A stretch of DNA of 10,436 nt from an uncultured Clostridium sp. (GTDB lineage Bacteria > Bacillota > Clostridia > Clostridiales > Clostridiaceae): assembly GCF_934754915.1 (NCBI RefSeq), contig NZ_CAKVKB010000121.1, forward strand, positions 1 through 10,436, in the 5' to 3' direction. The notes under the pieces were generated by a model. It saw only the letters and a list, made by a program, of their open reading frames with translations, was not told where the DNA came from and searched no databases. Below, in pieces: positions 1-7,257 of the stretch. The number at the start of each line of letters is the position of its first letter. Position 1 is the stretch's first letter. Made by a program: the position numbers and the translations under genes.

Positions 1-37
1 TTATGGTATCATCTTCAATTATCATTATCTTTTTCAT
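1..37 (-). CDS. N-terminal fragment of a response regulator (partial, runs off the window)
   Basis: Reading leftwards from an ATG at 37, the window holds 12 codons giving MKKIMIIEDDTI before it ends. This matches the classic beginning of a two-component receiver domain: a short hydrophobic first beta strand (IMII) followed by the acidic EDD that helps bind Mg2+ near the phospho-accepting aspartate. A GAAGGAAA ribosome binding site lies at 46-53, and a TG-extended TATAAT sits at 67-72. Output domain, histidine kinase partner and target genes are outside the window. The OmpR/PhoB family is the commonest with this start, but that is inference. A good terminator lies just upstream, so this gene is transcribed separately from the defence genes and may mark the left boundary of the island. 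Confidence 0.72.
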   Translation of the reverse strand, partial: MKKIMIIEDDTI

Positions 38-45
38 ATATTATA

Positions 46-110
46 TTTCCTTCTTTCTATAGTTATATTATATCATTGTTTTACTCTGTTTTATATTACA
101 AGTTTGTAAT
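46..110 (-). promoter_or_regulatory. Promoter and candidate activator dyad of the response regulator gene
   Basis: On the minus strand TGATATAAT gives a TG-extended -10 (TATAAT at 67-72, TG at 74-75). No good -35 stands 17 bp upstream. Instead a perfect dyad, ATTACAAGTTTGTAAT (95-110, 7-bp arms, 2-bp spacer), is centred about 42 bp before the start site predicted near 60. That position is usual for an activator overlapping the -35 region. The ribosome binding site GAAGGAAA is at 46-53. The dyad could bind the response regulator itself, but this is inference. Confidence 0.5.
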
Positions 111-115
111 GTATG

Positions 116-157
116 AAAAAAAGACTTAGAACATCATTGTGATGCTGGTAAGTCTTT
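116..157 (-). terminator. Rho-independent terminator after the SIR2 gene
   Basis: The arms AAAGACTTA (120-128) and TAAGTCTTT (149-157) pair perfectly over 9 bp. An inner CATCA/TGATG stem (132-136 with 140-144) closes a TTG loop. On the minus strand the hairpin runs into seven Ts (plus-strand As 116-122, the last three within the stem). It lies 32 bp past the SIR2 stop codon and before the response regulator promoter. The plus strand also shows T-rich sequence after the hairpin, so it could work in both directions. Confidence 0.85.
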
Positions 158-188
158 AAATTTTTTATTTTCTAAATACAACAACTAT

Positions 189-1562
189 TTATATAAATGG
201 TAAATGATGAATATCAAATTTATATTCTGCATTTCCTAGTTCCAATAGCATCTTATTTGCCAGGTTTATGTATTTCATTGTTCTATATTTTTTTAGTTCC
301 TTTTTAAATTCATCTAAATCATTATATATTTTTTCTCTCGGCAAATAATATAAACTTATGCTGTTTTCAAAATTTATTGTTTTATTATCATTAATGCAAT
401 CATATAAATATAATATATAATCCATTGCATGTGCATATCCAAATAAATATGCAGCATCAAACATGTTGCCAATTTTTACATATCCTTCATATAGCATATA
501 ATATGTGTCTATAGATGAATGAAAAAATTCAGGATCTAAATATTCACCATAAACTTTTCTTGCTAAAATTCTTTCCAGTGAATGTATTACACCATCTTGA
601 AAACATATTGAATATATTAGTAATGGTTCTTTTTTTTCTTTTAACATTCTATTGGTTTCTTGATGAACATCAAATGTCATGGGTAACATTATATCTACTA
701 TATTATACAAAACGTCAGAATTCAATAAATATTTATCATTTATCAATTGCTTTCTTATTTTTCTAACAAAAGTTGAGCCCAATGCATTGATAACAGTTAC
801 ATTTTTATCTTTTAATTTTTCTACCATTTTTTCATCAGGAGATACTATATAAAAATGTGGCTTCAGACTACCCAACTTTTCATCAATAAATTGCCATATT
901 TTTTTAAAGTCTTCATCATCTAATGAATATCCTATGAATACGACTGTCTTTCTGCTTAACAATTCTTTTATTCTTCCACCTATTAAATTTTCTTTCAAAT
1001 TGTTATAACATTTTTCGTAATCTGATTCAGTTATTATTAATGTTCCAACATTATCTATACTTCCGTGAATTTTATATACCTTTCTTTTTTTGTCGTCGAG
1101 TAATGATATATCCTCATTATAAACTATGGGCATACATCCACATTTTTCCTCGAATTGTCTATCCCAATTTGTTGTTATTATCTCTTTTATGCTATAGATG
1201 TCAGATAATGGAACAAAAAATTTATTCATAACATTATCTATTTCTGGAAATGATTTATAATAATCAAATCTATCAATAATTTTATTAATTAACTTTCTCC
1301 TTCCATTTGGTTTTTCACAATACTTAGTCATTAATTGAGGAAAGGTATTATCATTGTTTTCACTTAGTTCATCATTTATGTCGGCATACAGTGTTGACTT
1401 ATATACGTTTTTACCCTCTGTACTTATACCAGCACCAGCAAATATAACCAAATCTCCTTTTTTAACAGCATGAATAATTTCTGCTGGAACATCGAATTCT
1501 GTATTCATACATAATGCACATCCTTGTTTTTCTTCATTTATTTCATTATCAAATTTTCCCAT
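189..1562 (-). CDS. SIR2-domain protein, probable NAD+-consuming anti-phage effector
   Basis: This 457-residue protein carries a SIR2-like domain over about residues 28-275. Visible motifs are GAGIS (43-47, NAD-binding loop), TTNWD (130-134), KIHGS with H166 (164-168) and FIGYSLDD (209-216). The Asn and His of these motifs are the catalytic pair in SIR2 NADases. Such domains, in Thoeris ThsA, DSR and pAgo-linked proteins, hydrolyse NAD+ during infection and stop cell growth. I do not recognise the C-terminal part (about 285-457); it looks mostly helical with several Tyr-rich stretches and may be the sensor or oligomerisation domain. No TIR protein, Argonaute or other known partner is adjacent, so it appears to be a single-gene system. 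AAGGAGG at 1576-1582 supports the chosen ATG, though its 13-nt spacing is long. A second in-frame ATG (residue 19) has a weaker AAGGA. Cytosolic; no signal peptide. Confidence 0.88.
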   Translation of the reverse strand: MGKFDNEINEEKQGCALCMNTEFDVPAEIIHAVKKGDLVIFAGAGISTEGKNVYKSTLYADINDELSENNDNTFPQLMTKYCEKPNGRRKLINKIIDRFDYYKSFPEIDNVMNKFFVPLSDIYSIKEIITTNWDRQFEEKCGCMPIVYNEDISLLDDKKRKVYKIHGSIDNVGTLIITESDYEKCYNNLKENLIGGRIKELLSRKTVVFIGYSLDDEDFKKIWQFIDEKLGSLKPHFYIVSPDEKMVEKLKDKNVTVINALGSTFVRKIRKQLINDKYLLNSDVLYNIVDIMLPMTFDVHQETNRMLKEKKEPLLIYSICFQDGVIHSLERILARKVYGEYLDPEFFHSSIDTYYMLYEGYVKIGNMFDAAYLFGYAHAMDYILYLYDCINDNKTINFENSISLYYLPREKIYNDLDEFKKELKKYRTMKYINLANKMLLELGNAEYKFDIHHLPFI

Positions 1563-1575
1563 ATAGTATGATCAT

Positions 1576-1655
1576 CCTCCTTCATTCCAATACTTTAAAT
1601 TTATTATAAACTTGTTTTTATAATAAATTTATTTTAATATAAATTTTTCATTATA
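1576..1655 (-). promoter_or_regulatory. Candidate SIR2 promoter and leader with a 15-bp AT-only dyad
   Basis: The minus strand has a perfect TATAAT at 1650-1655 with no convincing -35 at 16-18 bp. Transcription would start near 1643. Just inside the leader is a perfect inverted repeat, 1596-1610 with 1617-1631, made only of A and T and closed by a 6-nt loop. No T-tract follows it on the minus strand, so it is not a terminator in that direction. The AAGGAGG ribosome binding site (1576-1582) follows. The dyad could be an operator or a folded leader. Confidence 0.35.
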
Positions 1656-1798
1656 CAATAATATTTTGTGTATATTGATGTTCTAATAAAAAAATTCAAT
1701 TAATTAAAAATATACTTTCATTTATTTATTTGTTTATTATATAGTTATTATGCTGTTTATGCAACAAAAATAGTGACTTCTCGCAGCAAAAATCTAAA

Positions 1799-3229
1799 TT
1801 ATAAATTATCCATCGCAATTCCGAGCCTATCATCTATAATTGAATATATTTTTTCACTTAGATCTGTTCCAAGGTTATTAATAATTAAATTATTAAATAT
1901 TTCATAACTGCACTCTTCATGATTTTTGTATAGTTTGAATATATATTTAGTAATTAGGTCGGCAAAACAATATGATGTAATAATGCATGTTTTCGTTCCT
2001 TTAATATCTTCTACTGCACTTGGTACATATCCCGGTGTAACAATTATCGTATATTCAGCATTGTATAATATTCTATGCTGTTTTAGTCTTCCATCATTAA
2101 TACTAGATAATTTTTTATGTGTTGATTTGCCATCTGCACAGAATATAGTATTATTTTTTAAATAGTGACACAAAGAATCTGGTTGCCCTGGTCCTCCAAT
2201 TGTTTCGGCATTAACATCTTCAAACAAATTGAAGCTTTTTGTAATGTATTCTTCAAATTTTGACCATTTATCTGGATTTGTTGATGTTTCAACTAATAAT
2301 TTAGGAATTTGGAGATATTCTGTATATATATCTTCTTTTTCTTCTATCTCCTGTAATAAAAATTCTGGCACACTATTATAAATTTCCCTTATCCAGTCGC
2401 TTCTAAGTCCATGTGGTTTTTTTATTTCTTCATACAATGAAACTTCCAATAGGTATTTATTAACAAAATCTAATAAACTAGTATTTATTTTTAATGTTCT
2501 TGGTGTAACTACCGTTGGATTTTTTCTTACTTTAGAATGAATAGTAAAACGTTCTGATTTCTTTTCTTGAATTGTAATATTCATTTCGGACAAAATATTA
2601 AATAAATAATTGCAACTAACATAATTTTTTATAAATTGTGTTGCATCTACAGTTAATGTTTTAATAATTTCTTCTGTATTATTGTTTCTAAATTCAATAA
2701 TTGTGTCAACAATTTTGTCATAATCACTTTTATTCTTGACTGTCTTTATATAATAAAGTATTTTAGACACCTCTATATTTGTTAATTCATAATTTAATCG
2801 ATTATCAGTAAGTAACTTAAATATAAGTCTTAGTGGATATATATCAAATTCTTTCATTTTTTTATATGGATTATCGAACTGGATATTGAAAAGCATTCCA
2901 ATAAAAACTTTATTTCTTTTTATTTCATCTTGCTCGTATTTTAATAATAGTTCTCCATATGAACTGACATGAATCTTTCTATTTGCTGTCTCATAAATTG
3001 CACCATAGAAACGAGGCTCATCAATTTTATGATTAGCTGAAGAAAAATCATAAAAATTCTTTTTTACATATGGGTTATATGTACCCATTTTTGAATGTTG
3101 CTCCATAAGTAATTGTTGAACATTTTCTTTTCGACTGATTCCATTAAGTTTACCAAATACATTTAATGTTATAAAGAACTGCTTTATATTGCATGAGTTT
3201 TGTGGAAATAGCCATACATCTCTATTCAT
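1799..3229 (-). CDS. Type II restriction endonuclease, AlwI-like, PD-(D/E)XK fold (probably Type IIS)
   Basis: This protein of about 476 residues should cut unmodified DNA at or near a site protected by the two methyltransferases upstream. The nuclease core lies in the C-terminal half: FEEYI (E326), then GGPGQPD (D351), then ADGK (D366 and K368), then QHR. This spacing fits PD-(D/E)XK, with D351 as the metal-binding Asp and D366/K368 as the D-x-K pair. Overall length, the MNRDVW start and a helical N-terminal recognition region resemble AlwI-family enzymes; that family name is recognition by eye. I chose the ATG at 3229, not the one at 3241. It overlaps the methyltransferase stop as ATGAATAG (8 bp) and has GGTGA, matching the anti-Shine-Dalgarno, 5 nt upstream. 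The earlier ATG lacks a ribosome binding site. As last gene of the operon it would be made after the protective enzymes. No terminator is obvious after its stop. Confidence 0.8.
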   Translation of the reverse strand: MNRDVWLFPQNSCNIKQFFITLNVFGKLNGISRKENVQQLLMEQHSKMGTYNPYVKKNFYDFSSANHKIDEPRFYGAIYETANRKIHVSSYGELLLKYEQDEIKRNKVFIGMLFNIQFDNPYKKMKEFDIYPLRLIFKLLTDNRLNYELTNIEVSKILYYIKTVKNKSDYDKIVDTIIEFRNNNTEEIIKTLTVDATQFIKNYVSCNYLFNILSEMNITIQEKKSERFTIHSKVRKNPTVVTPRTLKINTSLLDFVNKYLLEVSLYEEIKKPHGLRSDWIREIYNSVPEFLLQEIEEKEDIYTEYLQIPKLLVETSTNPDKWSKFEEYITKSFNLFEDVNAETIGGPGQPDSLCHYLKNNTIFCADGKSTHKKLSSINDGRLKQHRILYNAEYTIIVTPGYVPSAVEDIKGTKTCIITSYCFADLITKYIFKLYKNHEECSYEIFNNLIINNLGTDLSEKIYSIIDDRLGIAMDNL

Positions 3230-4325
3230 TATTGTCACCATCCAAATTTCTTACTATCTTATATATTAATAATGGTGGAATACCTTCCCCAATAACCCTT
3301 CTTATAAAATTGTCATTTGCCCATATTGGTATGTTCCAATTATCAGGTATTGTAAATAATCTCATTATTTCGTACACTGTTAGCACCCTTGCATCACTAT
3401 ATGTACCATCTTTATTTAATCTGCCAGGATGAACATTACACTGTGATGATATAACACCATTTGCCATAGTTATTGTTGGGGCTGGTTTATCCCATTCCAT
3501 TCTTTTATATGTAGTGTTGTAACCCTTGACACGTGTACCATCAATCTTTTTTGGATAATAAAATTCATTTTCAAATGCAGAGTGTCCTGTTGGTGTGTGT
3601 TGCATTATTTCGACATGCCGTATTGAATGTTCTTTTGGAATGTGCCATTTATGTACTTTTCTGCATTCTTCTATTTTTTTATCATTTCCTATAAAATAAT
3701 TACTGTTTCCATCAATAATTGCTTCGACACTTGGAAGATCGCCAATCGCATCCCTAACAGTTATAACCTTATTCTCTTTTTTAGGAAATTCCCATTTATT
3801 TATTTTGTTTAATAAGATTATAGCTCTTTTTCGATTTTGTGGAACACCATAATTTTGTGCATTTATTATTTTGTTAGTGTTTATATTATATGTGTTCCCA
3901 AATTCTTTTTGAATTATTTCTTCTACTGTATTATTATTTCCATTATAATCTATTTTCAGTTTGAGTAACTGTGGAACATTTTCAATTAAAACATAGTCCG
4001 GGTTTAAATCCTTTATTGCATTTAGAACTGGAATTATTAAGGTGTTTCTACTGTCAGAATAATTTCTTTTACCGGCTACACTCATTCCCTGACACGGTGG
4101 AGTTGCCATTAAAAACTTACAATTCTTGTTTTTTGCAAGTTTTATTACTTCGTCGTAATGTTTATTAATATCTCCTTGTATCATCTCACATTCTGGATAC
4201 ACATTTTTATAAAATTCAGCTCTATTTTTTTCAAGTTCATTAGCTACTACAATATTTATTCCACACTTTTTTAATAACAATTCTCCAATTCCAACATTAG
4301 AAAAAAGCGACAAACCATTTATCAT
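3222..4325 (-). CDS. DNA cytosine-C5 methyltransferase, second of the RM operon
   Basis: This 367-residue enzyme transfers a methyl group from S-adenosylmethionine to C5 of cytosine. C5-methyltransferase motifs occur in order: I LFSNVGIGE (7-15, the usual Phe-x-Gly replaced by FSNVG), IV PPCQG (76-80, nucleophile C78), VI ENV (115-117), VIII QNRKRA (163-168), then a variable target-recognition region of about 145 residues. Within that region lie PAPTIT and HPGR, followed by IX RVLTVYEIMRLF (313-324) and a motif X-like VIGEGIPPLL (344-353), where GEGIPP replaces the usual GNAVPP. All catalytic motifs are present, so it should be active. The start ATG overlaps the previous methyltransferase stop (ATGA, 4 bp) and has AGGAGG at 4333-4338 with ideal 7-nt spacing. 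It differs strongly from the first methyltransferase, so the pair is not a recent duplication. It probably modifies the other strand of an asymmetric site. Confidence 0.93.
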   Translation of the reverse strand: MINGLSLFSNVGIGELLLKKCGINIVVANELEKNRAEFYKNVYPECEMIQGDINKHYDEVIKLAKNKNCKFLMATPPCQGMSVAGKRNYSDSRNTLIIPVLNAIKDLNPDYVLIENVPQLLKLKIDYNGNNNTVEEIIQKEFGNTYNINTNKIINAQNYGVPQNRKRAIILLNKINKWEFPKKENKVITVRDAIGDLPSVEAIIDGNSNYFIGNDKKIEECRKVHKWHIPKEHSIRHVEIMQHTPTGHSAFENEFYYPKKIDGTRVKGYNTTYKRMEWDKPAPTITMANGVISSQCNVHPGRLNKDGTYSDARVLTVYEIMRLFTIPDNWNIPIWANDNFIRRVIGEGIPPLLIYKIVRNLDGDNNE

Positions 4326-5404
4326 AATTTTTCCTCCTCGTATATATTTTCAAAAACATTCATTAGGACGTTTACTACTATTGAATTACCACAGATCTTC
4401 ATTATTTGTCCATCGGATAATTTACCTTTTTTCATATTGTAATAGTCAGAATCATTATATCCCATTAACCTGCAGCATTCTAATGCATTTAATTTTCTTT
4501 CGAACAATTGTTCATTCTCATTTTTGATCAATTTTAGCCCAGTTCTTCCTGCTCTCTGTGTTGAACACACTTTACTTATCATAACACCATTTATTTTCCA
4601 GTCACGATCATCTAAAAATGCATATGTTCCATCTTTTACAGTTCCTTTTATCACTGATTTTGGTGTGAATTTTTTCCATCCCTTTTCATTAAAATCTATT
4701 ATATCATTAATATCTTTTTTTACTGATAATTCATTGTCTTTAATTAAATCAGTATGACATTTACCATACTTAGATACCACAATGACACGGGGCCTTCTTT
4801 GGGGTATTCCATAATCTTTTGCATCAAATATTTTCCAATAATTTGTGTAGCCTTGTTTTTCAAGATAATTAAGCCAATCATTAAAGTTTTTTTTATTTTT
4901 ACCAGTTGTTAAATTTTTAACGTTTTCTAATAGTAAATACTTTGGTCTTTTATTTTCTATTATCTTCTTGCATTCCCATAATAAAGAACTTCTTGTACCG
5001 CTACCAATATCTAACCCCTTTTGTGTTCCTACCGAAGAAATATCTTGACATGGAAAAGAGTAGGTAAACAAATCATGATCCGGAATATCCTTTACATCTA
5101 GCTTAGTAATATCACCCAAGTTATTGCATATATCTACTGCATCAAATAATGTTTCCAACGATTCATGATTCATTTTAATTATTTTAGATTTATTTCCTAT
5201 TCCCCTATTAATTATTATTTCTTTTTTCTTATCGTCATTATATCTTTTTCTGCTCTTTTTATTATTTGCATGGGTATGATAATATGCAAGAATAGCAGCT
5301 TCATCAATGTCGCATGTTGCTACTATTTTATAACTTTTTTTTAAATTTCTTAATGCCATGCATTGTGCTCCAACTCCCGAAAAAGCTTCAAAAACTCTTA
5401 GCAT
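4322..5404 (-). CDS. DNA cytosine-C5 methyltransferase, first of the RM operon
   Basis: This 360-residue C5 methyltransferase shows motif I FEAFSGVGAQ (5-14), II CDID (31-34), III GDI (97-99), IV SFPCQD (116-121, nucleophile C119), VI ENV (160-162), VIII QRRPRV (202-207), IX LNALECCRLMGY (304-315 region) and X KICGNSIVVNV (336-346). The start VFEAFSGVGAQ and the phrase DHDLFTYSFPCQDIS are typical of a subfamily often found in Type II systems and on phages. Between motifs II and III lies a Lys-rich stretch (about 48-80) longer than in HhaI-type enzymes. The target-recognition region between VIII and IX is short, about 90 residues. The ATG at 5404 follows GGTGA and a TG-extended promoter at 5438-5446. 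As first gene of the operon it would protect host DNA before the nuclease is made. Confidence 0.94.
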   Translation of the reverse strand: MLRVFEAFSGVGAQCMALRNLKKSYKIVATCDIDEAAILAYYHTHANNKKSRKRYNDDKKKEIIINRGIGNKSKIIKMNHESLETLFDAVDICNNLGDITKLDVKDIPDHDLFTYSFPCQDISSVGTQKGLDIGSGTRSSLLWECKKIIENKRPKYLLLENVKNLTTGKNKKNFNDWLNYLEKQGYTNYWKIFDAKDYGIPQRRPRVIVVSKYGKCHTDLIKDNELSVKKDINDIIDFNEKGWKKFTPKSVIKGTVKDGTYAFLDDRDWKINGVMISKVCSTQRAGRTGLKLIKNENEQLFERKLNALECCRLMGYNDSDYYNMKKGKLSDGQIMKICGNSIVVNVLMNVFENIYEEEKL

Positions 5405-5757
5405 ATCATCACCGCCTTATAGTATATGTGTAATTTAATTATACCATTAAAATCTTTTTTTTCCTATAAAAGTAGATAAATTATTATTAATTTGTTGAAA
5501 TTTTTATGATATTTTATTCATAACCGGTACATTAAATTGAAAAACATAAATTATAAGACCTTTTAATTAAAATACAATTAATGAAATTAAGAGTATTAAT
5601 ATAAGTATATAAAATTATTTTATATTACTCTTTGATACTTTTATAAAAAAACGATAACGTTAATAAATAAAAAATTATATTGATTTTTCATTTATCAACA
5701 GTTTTTAAAATATATTTATTGCTAACTTTTCAATACAGTGTAAATGTCAATATTTTT
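5405..5757. other. 353-bp AT-rich intergenic region between gajB and the RM operon
   Basis: I see no gene here; the longest minus-strand frames are only a few codons. It holds the RM promoter at 5438-5446. A second perfect TATAAT lies at 5550-5555 with a poor -35 (TTGTAT, 16-bp spacer), which would give a leader of about 140 nt. A weak terminator-like element for gajB, a 4-bp AACG/CGTT stem (5650-5661), runs into seven Ts on the minus strand. A TTTTAATTAAAA palindrome is also present. No strong terminator follows gajB, so read-through into the RM operon is possible. Confidence 0.5.
5438..5446 (-). promoter_or_regulatory. Promoter of the restriction-modification operon
   Basis: On the minus strand TGGTATAAT gives a perfect TATAAT (5438-5443) with the TG of an extended -10 (5445-5446). 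The hexamer 17 bp upstream (TAGGAA) is a poor -35, as is often tolerated with an extended -10. Transcription would start near 5431, giving a leader of about 26 nt before the ATG at 5404, which holds the GGCGGTGA ribosome binding site. Confidence 0.55.
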
Positions 5758-7257
5758 TTATTCATTGATTAGCCAATCAATATAGTATTTTCCAGAAAAC
5801 GTATCTGTACAAAATACAAATACATTCTCTTTTGCTCTAGTTATTCCAACAAAAAGTTTGTTTTTAAAATCTTCTTTAATTGGAAAGGTACTATCTAAAT
5901 ATATTATAACATTTTTACTTTCTAATCCTTTTGATGAATGAATTGTCATTATTTTATTTTTCTTATCAGAAATATAATAATAATATTTATATTTTTCATC
6001 TAATAATTTATCTTGAATTATATGTAGTGTACTTTCACTAATTTCTATATTTAACTTATTTATTATTTTTGTTAAAAATTCACTTAAACTTAGTCCATTT
6101 ATTTTTAACTCTTGCTTTTTTATATTACTATTAGTAAACGATAGATAATTTGCTAATTCATCAGCAGGATATTTATATCTATCATTTATGTTATCATAGT
6201 TAATGTAATATTTTATTAACTCATCAATTATTTCTTGATTAACTTCATAATCATCCGGCATATTATCTAGCTTTTTCGAAAATAAAATATCAAAATCATT
6301 TTTAAATTTTTCATATAATTTAATTGCTGTATTATTTGTTTCAGTCAATATATAAGTTCCACCTTTTATTTCTTTTAAAAATTCCAAATCAATTGAATTT
6401 ATTATTTTGACATGTGAGTCTTTGAATGTTATTGGTGTATTTTTATCAAATATTTTATTAGCATAATACAAAATACTAGGATGACATCTTACACTTACTG
6501 TTATCTTTTTTATATTATAATCTTTTTTTGATAGTTCATTAAAGAATTCAGGTCTTGCACCTCTGAATTGATATATTGATTGATTAGGATCTCCAAAAAG
6601 TATTATATTAATATTTGTTTTTTCTTTTAATGCTTTTAGGAATTGATGCTGAAAATAATTTAGATCTTGGGCTTCATCAATATAAATCGATGGGAACCTT
6701 ATTGAAAAATACTTGTTAAACAAGTCATATTCTACTATTTGTCTTGCTAGTATATATGCTGGAAATGATATTTCATAAATTCCATCATTTAATTTTTTAT
6801 ACCACTTTCTAATATAATCATCAGCTTCCATTTTGACATTGTAATTTCTATCATAATTTCTTACATATGAATTTATTTCTTGTTTATTATTAATTACAAT
6901 TGAACTGATAGTTATCCTTCTGTTAATTTTTCCAATATGAAATAAATATCTATTTAAAAATGGAAAAATTATTAAGTTCATTATTAAAGAGTCTATAGTT
7001 CCTATAAAGCAGTTACTCAATTTATTATTAACTGTATTTAATCTACCTTTAATTTCATTTGAAGCTGCCTTTGTAAATGAACATGCTATTATACCTTGAT
7101 ATTCCTCAAGCACTTCTAATTCTTTTTCTATTTTCTTTACTAACGTATATGTCTTCCCAGCACCTGGACATGCCGATACGCAAAGATATTTAGTATTGTC
7201 ATTTATTATTTTTGATTGTTGTTCGTCTAACACTTTTTTTAATTCATTATCTATCAT
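5758..7257 (-). CDS. gajB: GajB, UvrD/PcrA-like superfamily 1 helicase of a Gabija system
   Basis: This 499-residue protein has the SF1A helicase motifs in order: Q-like EQQSKII (12-18), Walker A ACPGAGKT (29-36), Ia CSFTKAASNEIKGRL (59-73), II YIDEAQDL (192-199), III FGDPNQSIYQFRGA (221-234), IV SVRCHPS (255-261), V TIHSSKGLESKNVII (438-452) and VI LFVGITRAKENVFVF (468-482). It is shorter than housekeeping UvrD/PcrA (over 700 residues) and close to the characterised Bacillus cereus GajB (about 494, as I recall). In Gabija, GajB binds the GajA tetramer, and DNA ends and ATP/dNTP depletion during infection are thought to switch on activity. Its ATG overlaps the gajA stop by 11 bp and has only a weak GGGG upstream, so translation is probably coupled to gajA. 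All ATPase motifs are intact. No duplicate 2B domain of normal size is evident. Confidence 0.93.
   Translation of the reverse strand: MIDNELKKVLDEQQSKIINDNTKYLCVSACPGAGKTYTLVKKIEKELEVLEEYQGIIACSFTKAASNEIKGRLNTVNNKLSNCFIGTIDSLIMNLIIFPFLNRYLFHIGKINRRITISSIVINNKQEINSYVRNYDRNYNVKMEADDYIRKWYKKLNDGIYEISFPAYILARQIVEYDLFNKYFSIRFPSIYIDEAQDLNYFQHQFLKALKEKTNINIILFGDPNQSIYQFRGARPEFFNELSKKDYNIKKITVSVRCHPSILYYANKIFDKNTPITFKDSHVKIINSIDLEFLKEIKGGTYILTETNNTAIKLYEKFKNDFDILFSKKLDNMPDDYEVNQEIIDELIKYYINYDNINDRYKYPADELANYLSFTNSNIKKQELKINGLSLSEFLTKIINKLNIEISESTLHIIQDKLLDEKYKYYYYISDKKNKIMTIHSSKGLESKNVIIYLDSTFPIKEDFKNKLFVGITRAKENVFVFCTDTFSGKYYIDWLINE

Noticed and set aside
189..1562. Assignment of the SIR2 protein as Thoeris ThsA or as DSR2
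   Set aside because: No TIR-domain ThsB gene is near, no clear SLOG/STALD motif is seen in the C-terminal part, and at 457 residues it is less than half the size of DSR2.
1741..1798. Possible terminator after the restriction endonuclease formed by TGCTG and CAGCA
   Set aside because: The arms are 5 bp with a loop of nearly 30 nt and no proper T-tract follows.
1926..2165. Plus-strand open frames inside the genes (for example here, at 515-766, 3193-3432, 8283-8591 and 9699-10007)
   Set aside because: They lie opposite well-supported genes, have low-complexity Phe/Ser/Leu-rich translations typical of the antisense of AT-rich coding DNA, and match no family I recognise.
3230..3241. ATG at 3241 as the start of the restriction endonuclease
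   Set aside because: No ribosome binding site lies before it; the ATG at 3229 has GGTGA 5 nt upstream and overlaps the methyltransferase stop neatly. The difference is only 4 residues, so this is not certain.
5645..5661. Hairpin AACG/CGTT with T-tract as the gajB terminator
   Set aside because: The stem is only 4 bp and about 100 bp beyond the stop, so it was mentioned in the intergenic description but not called as a terminator.
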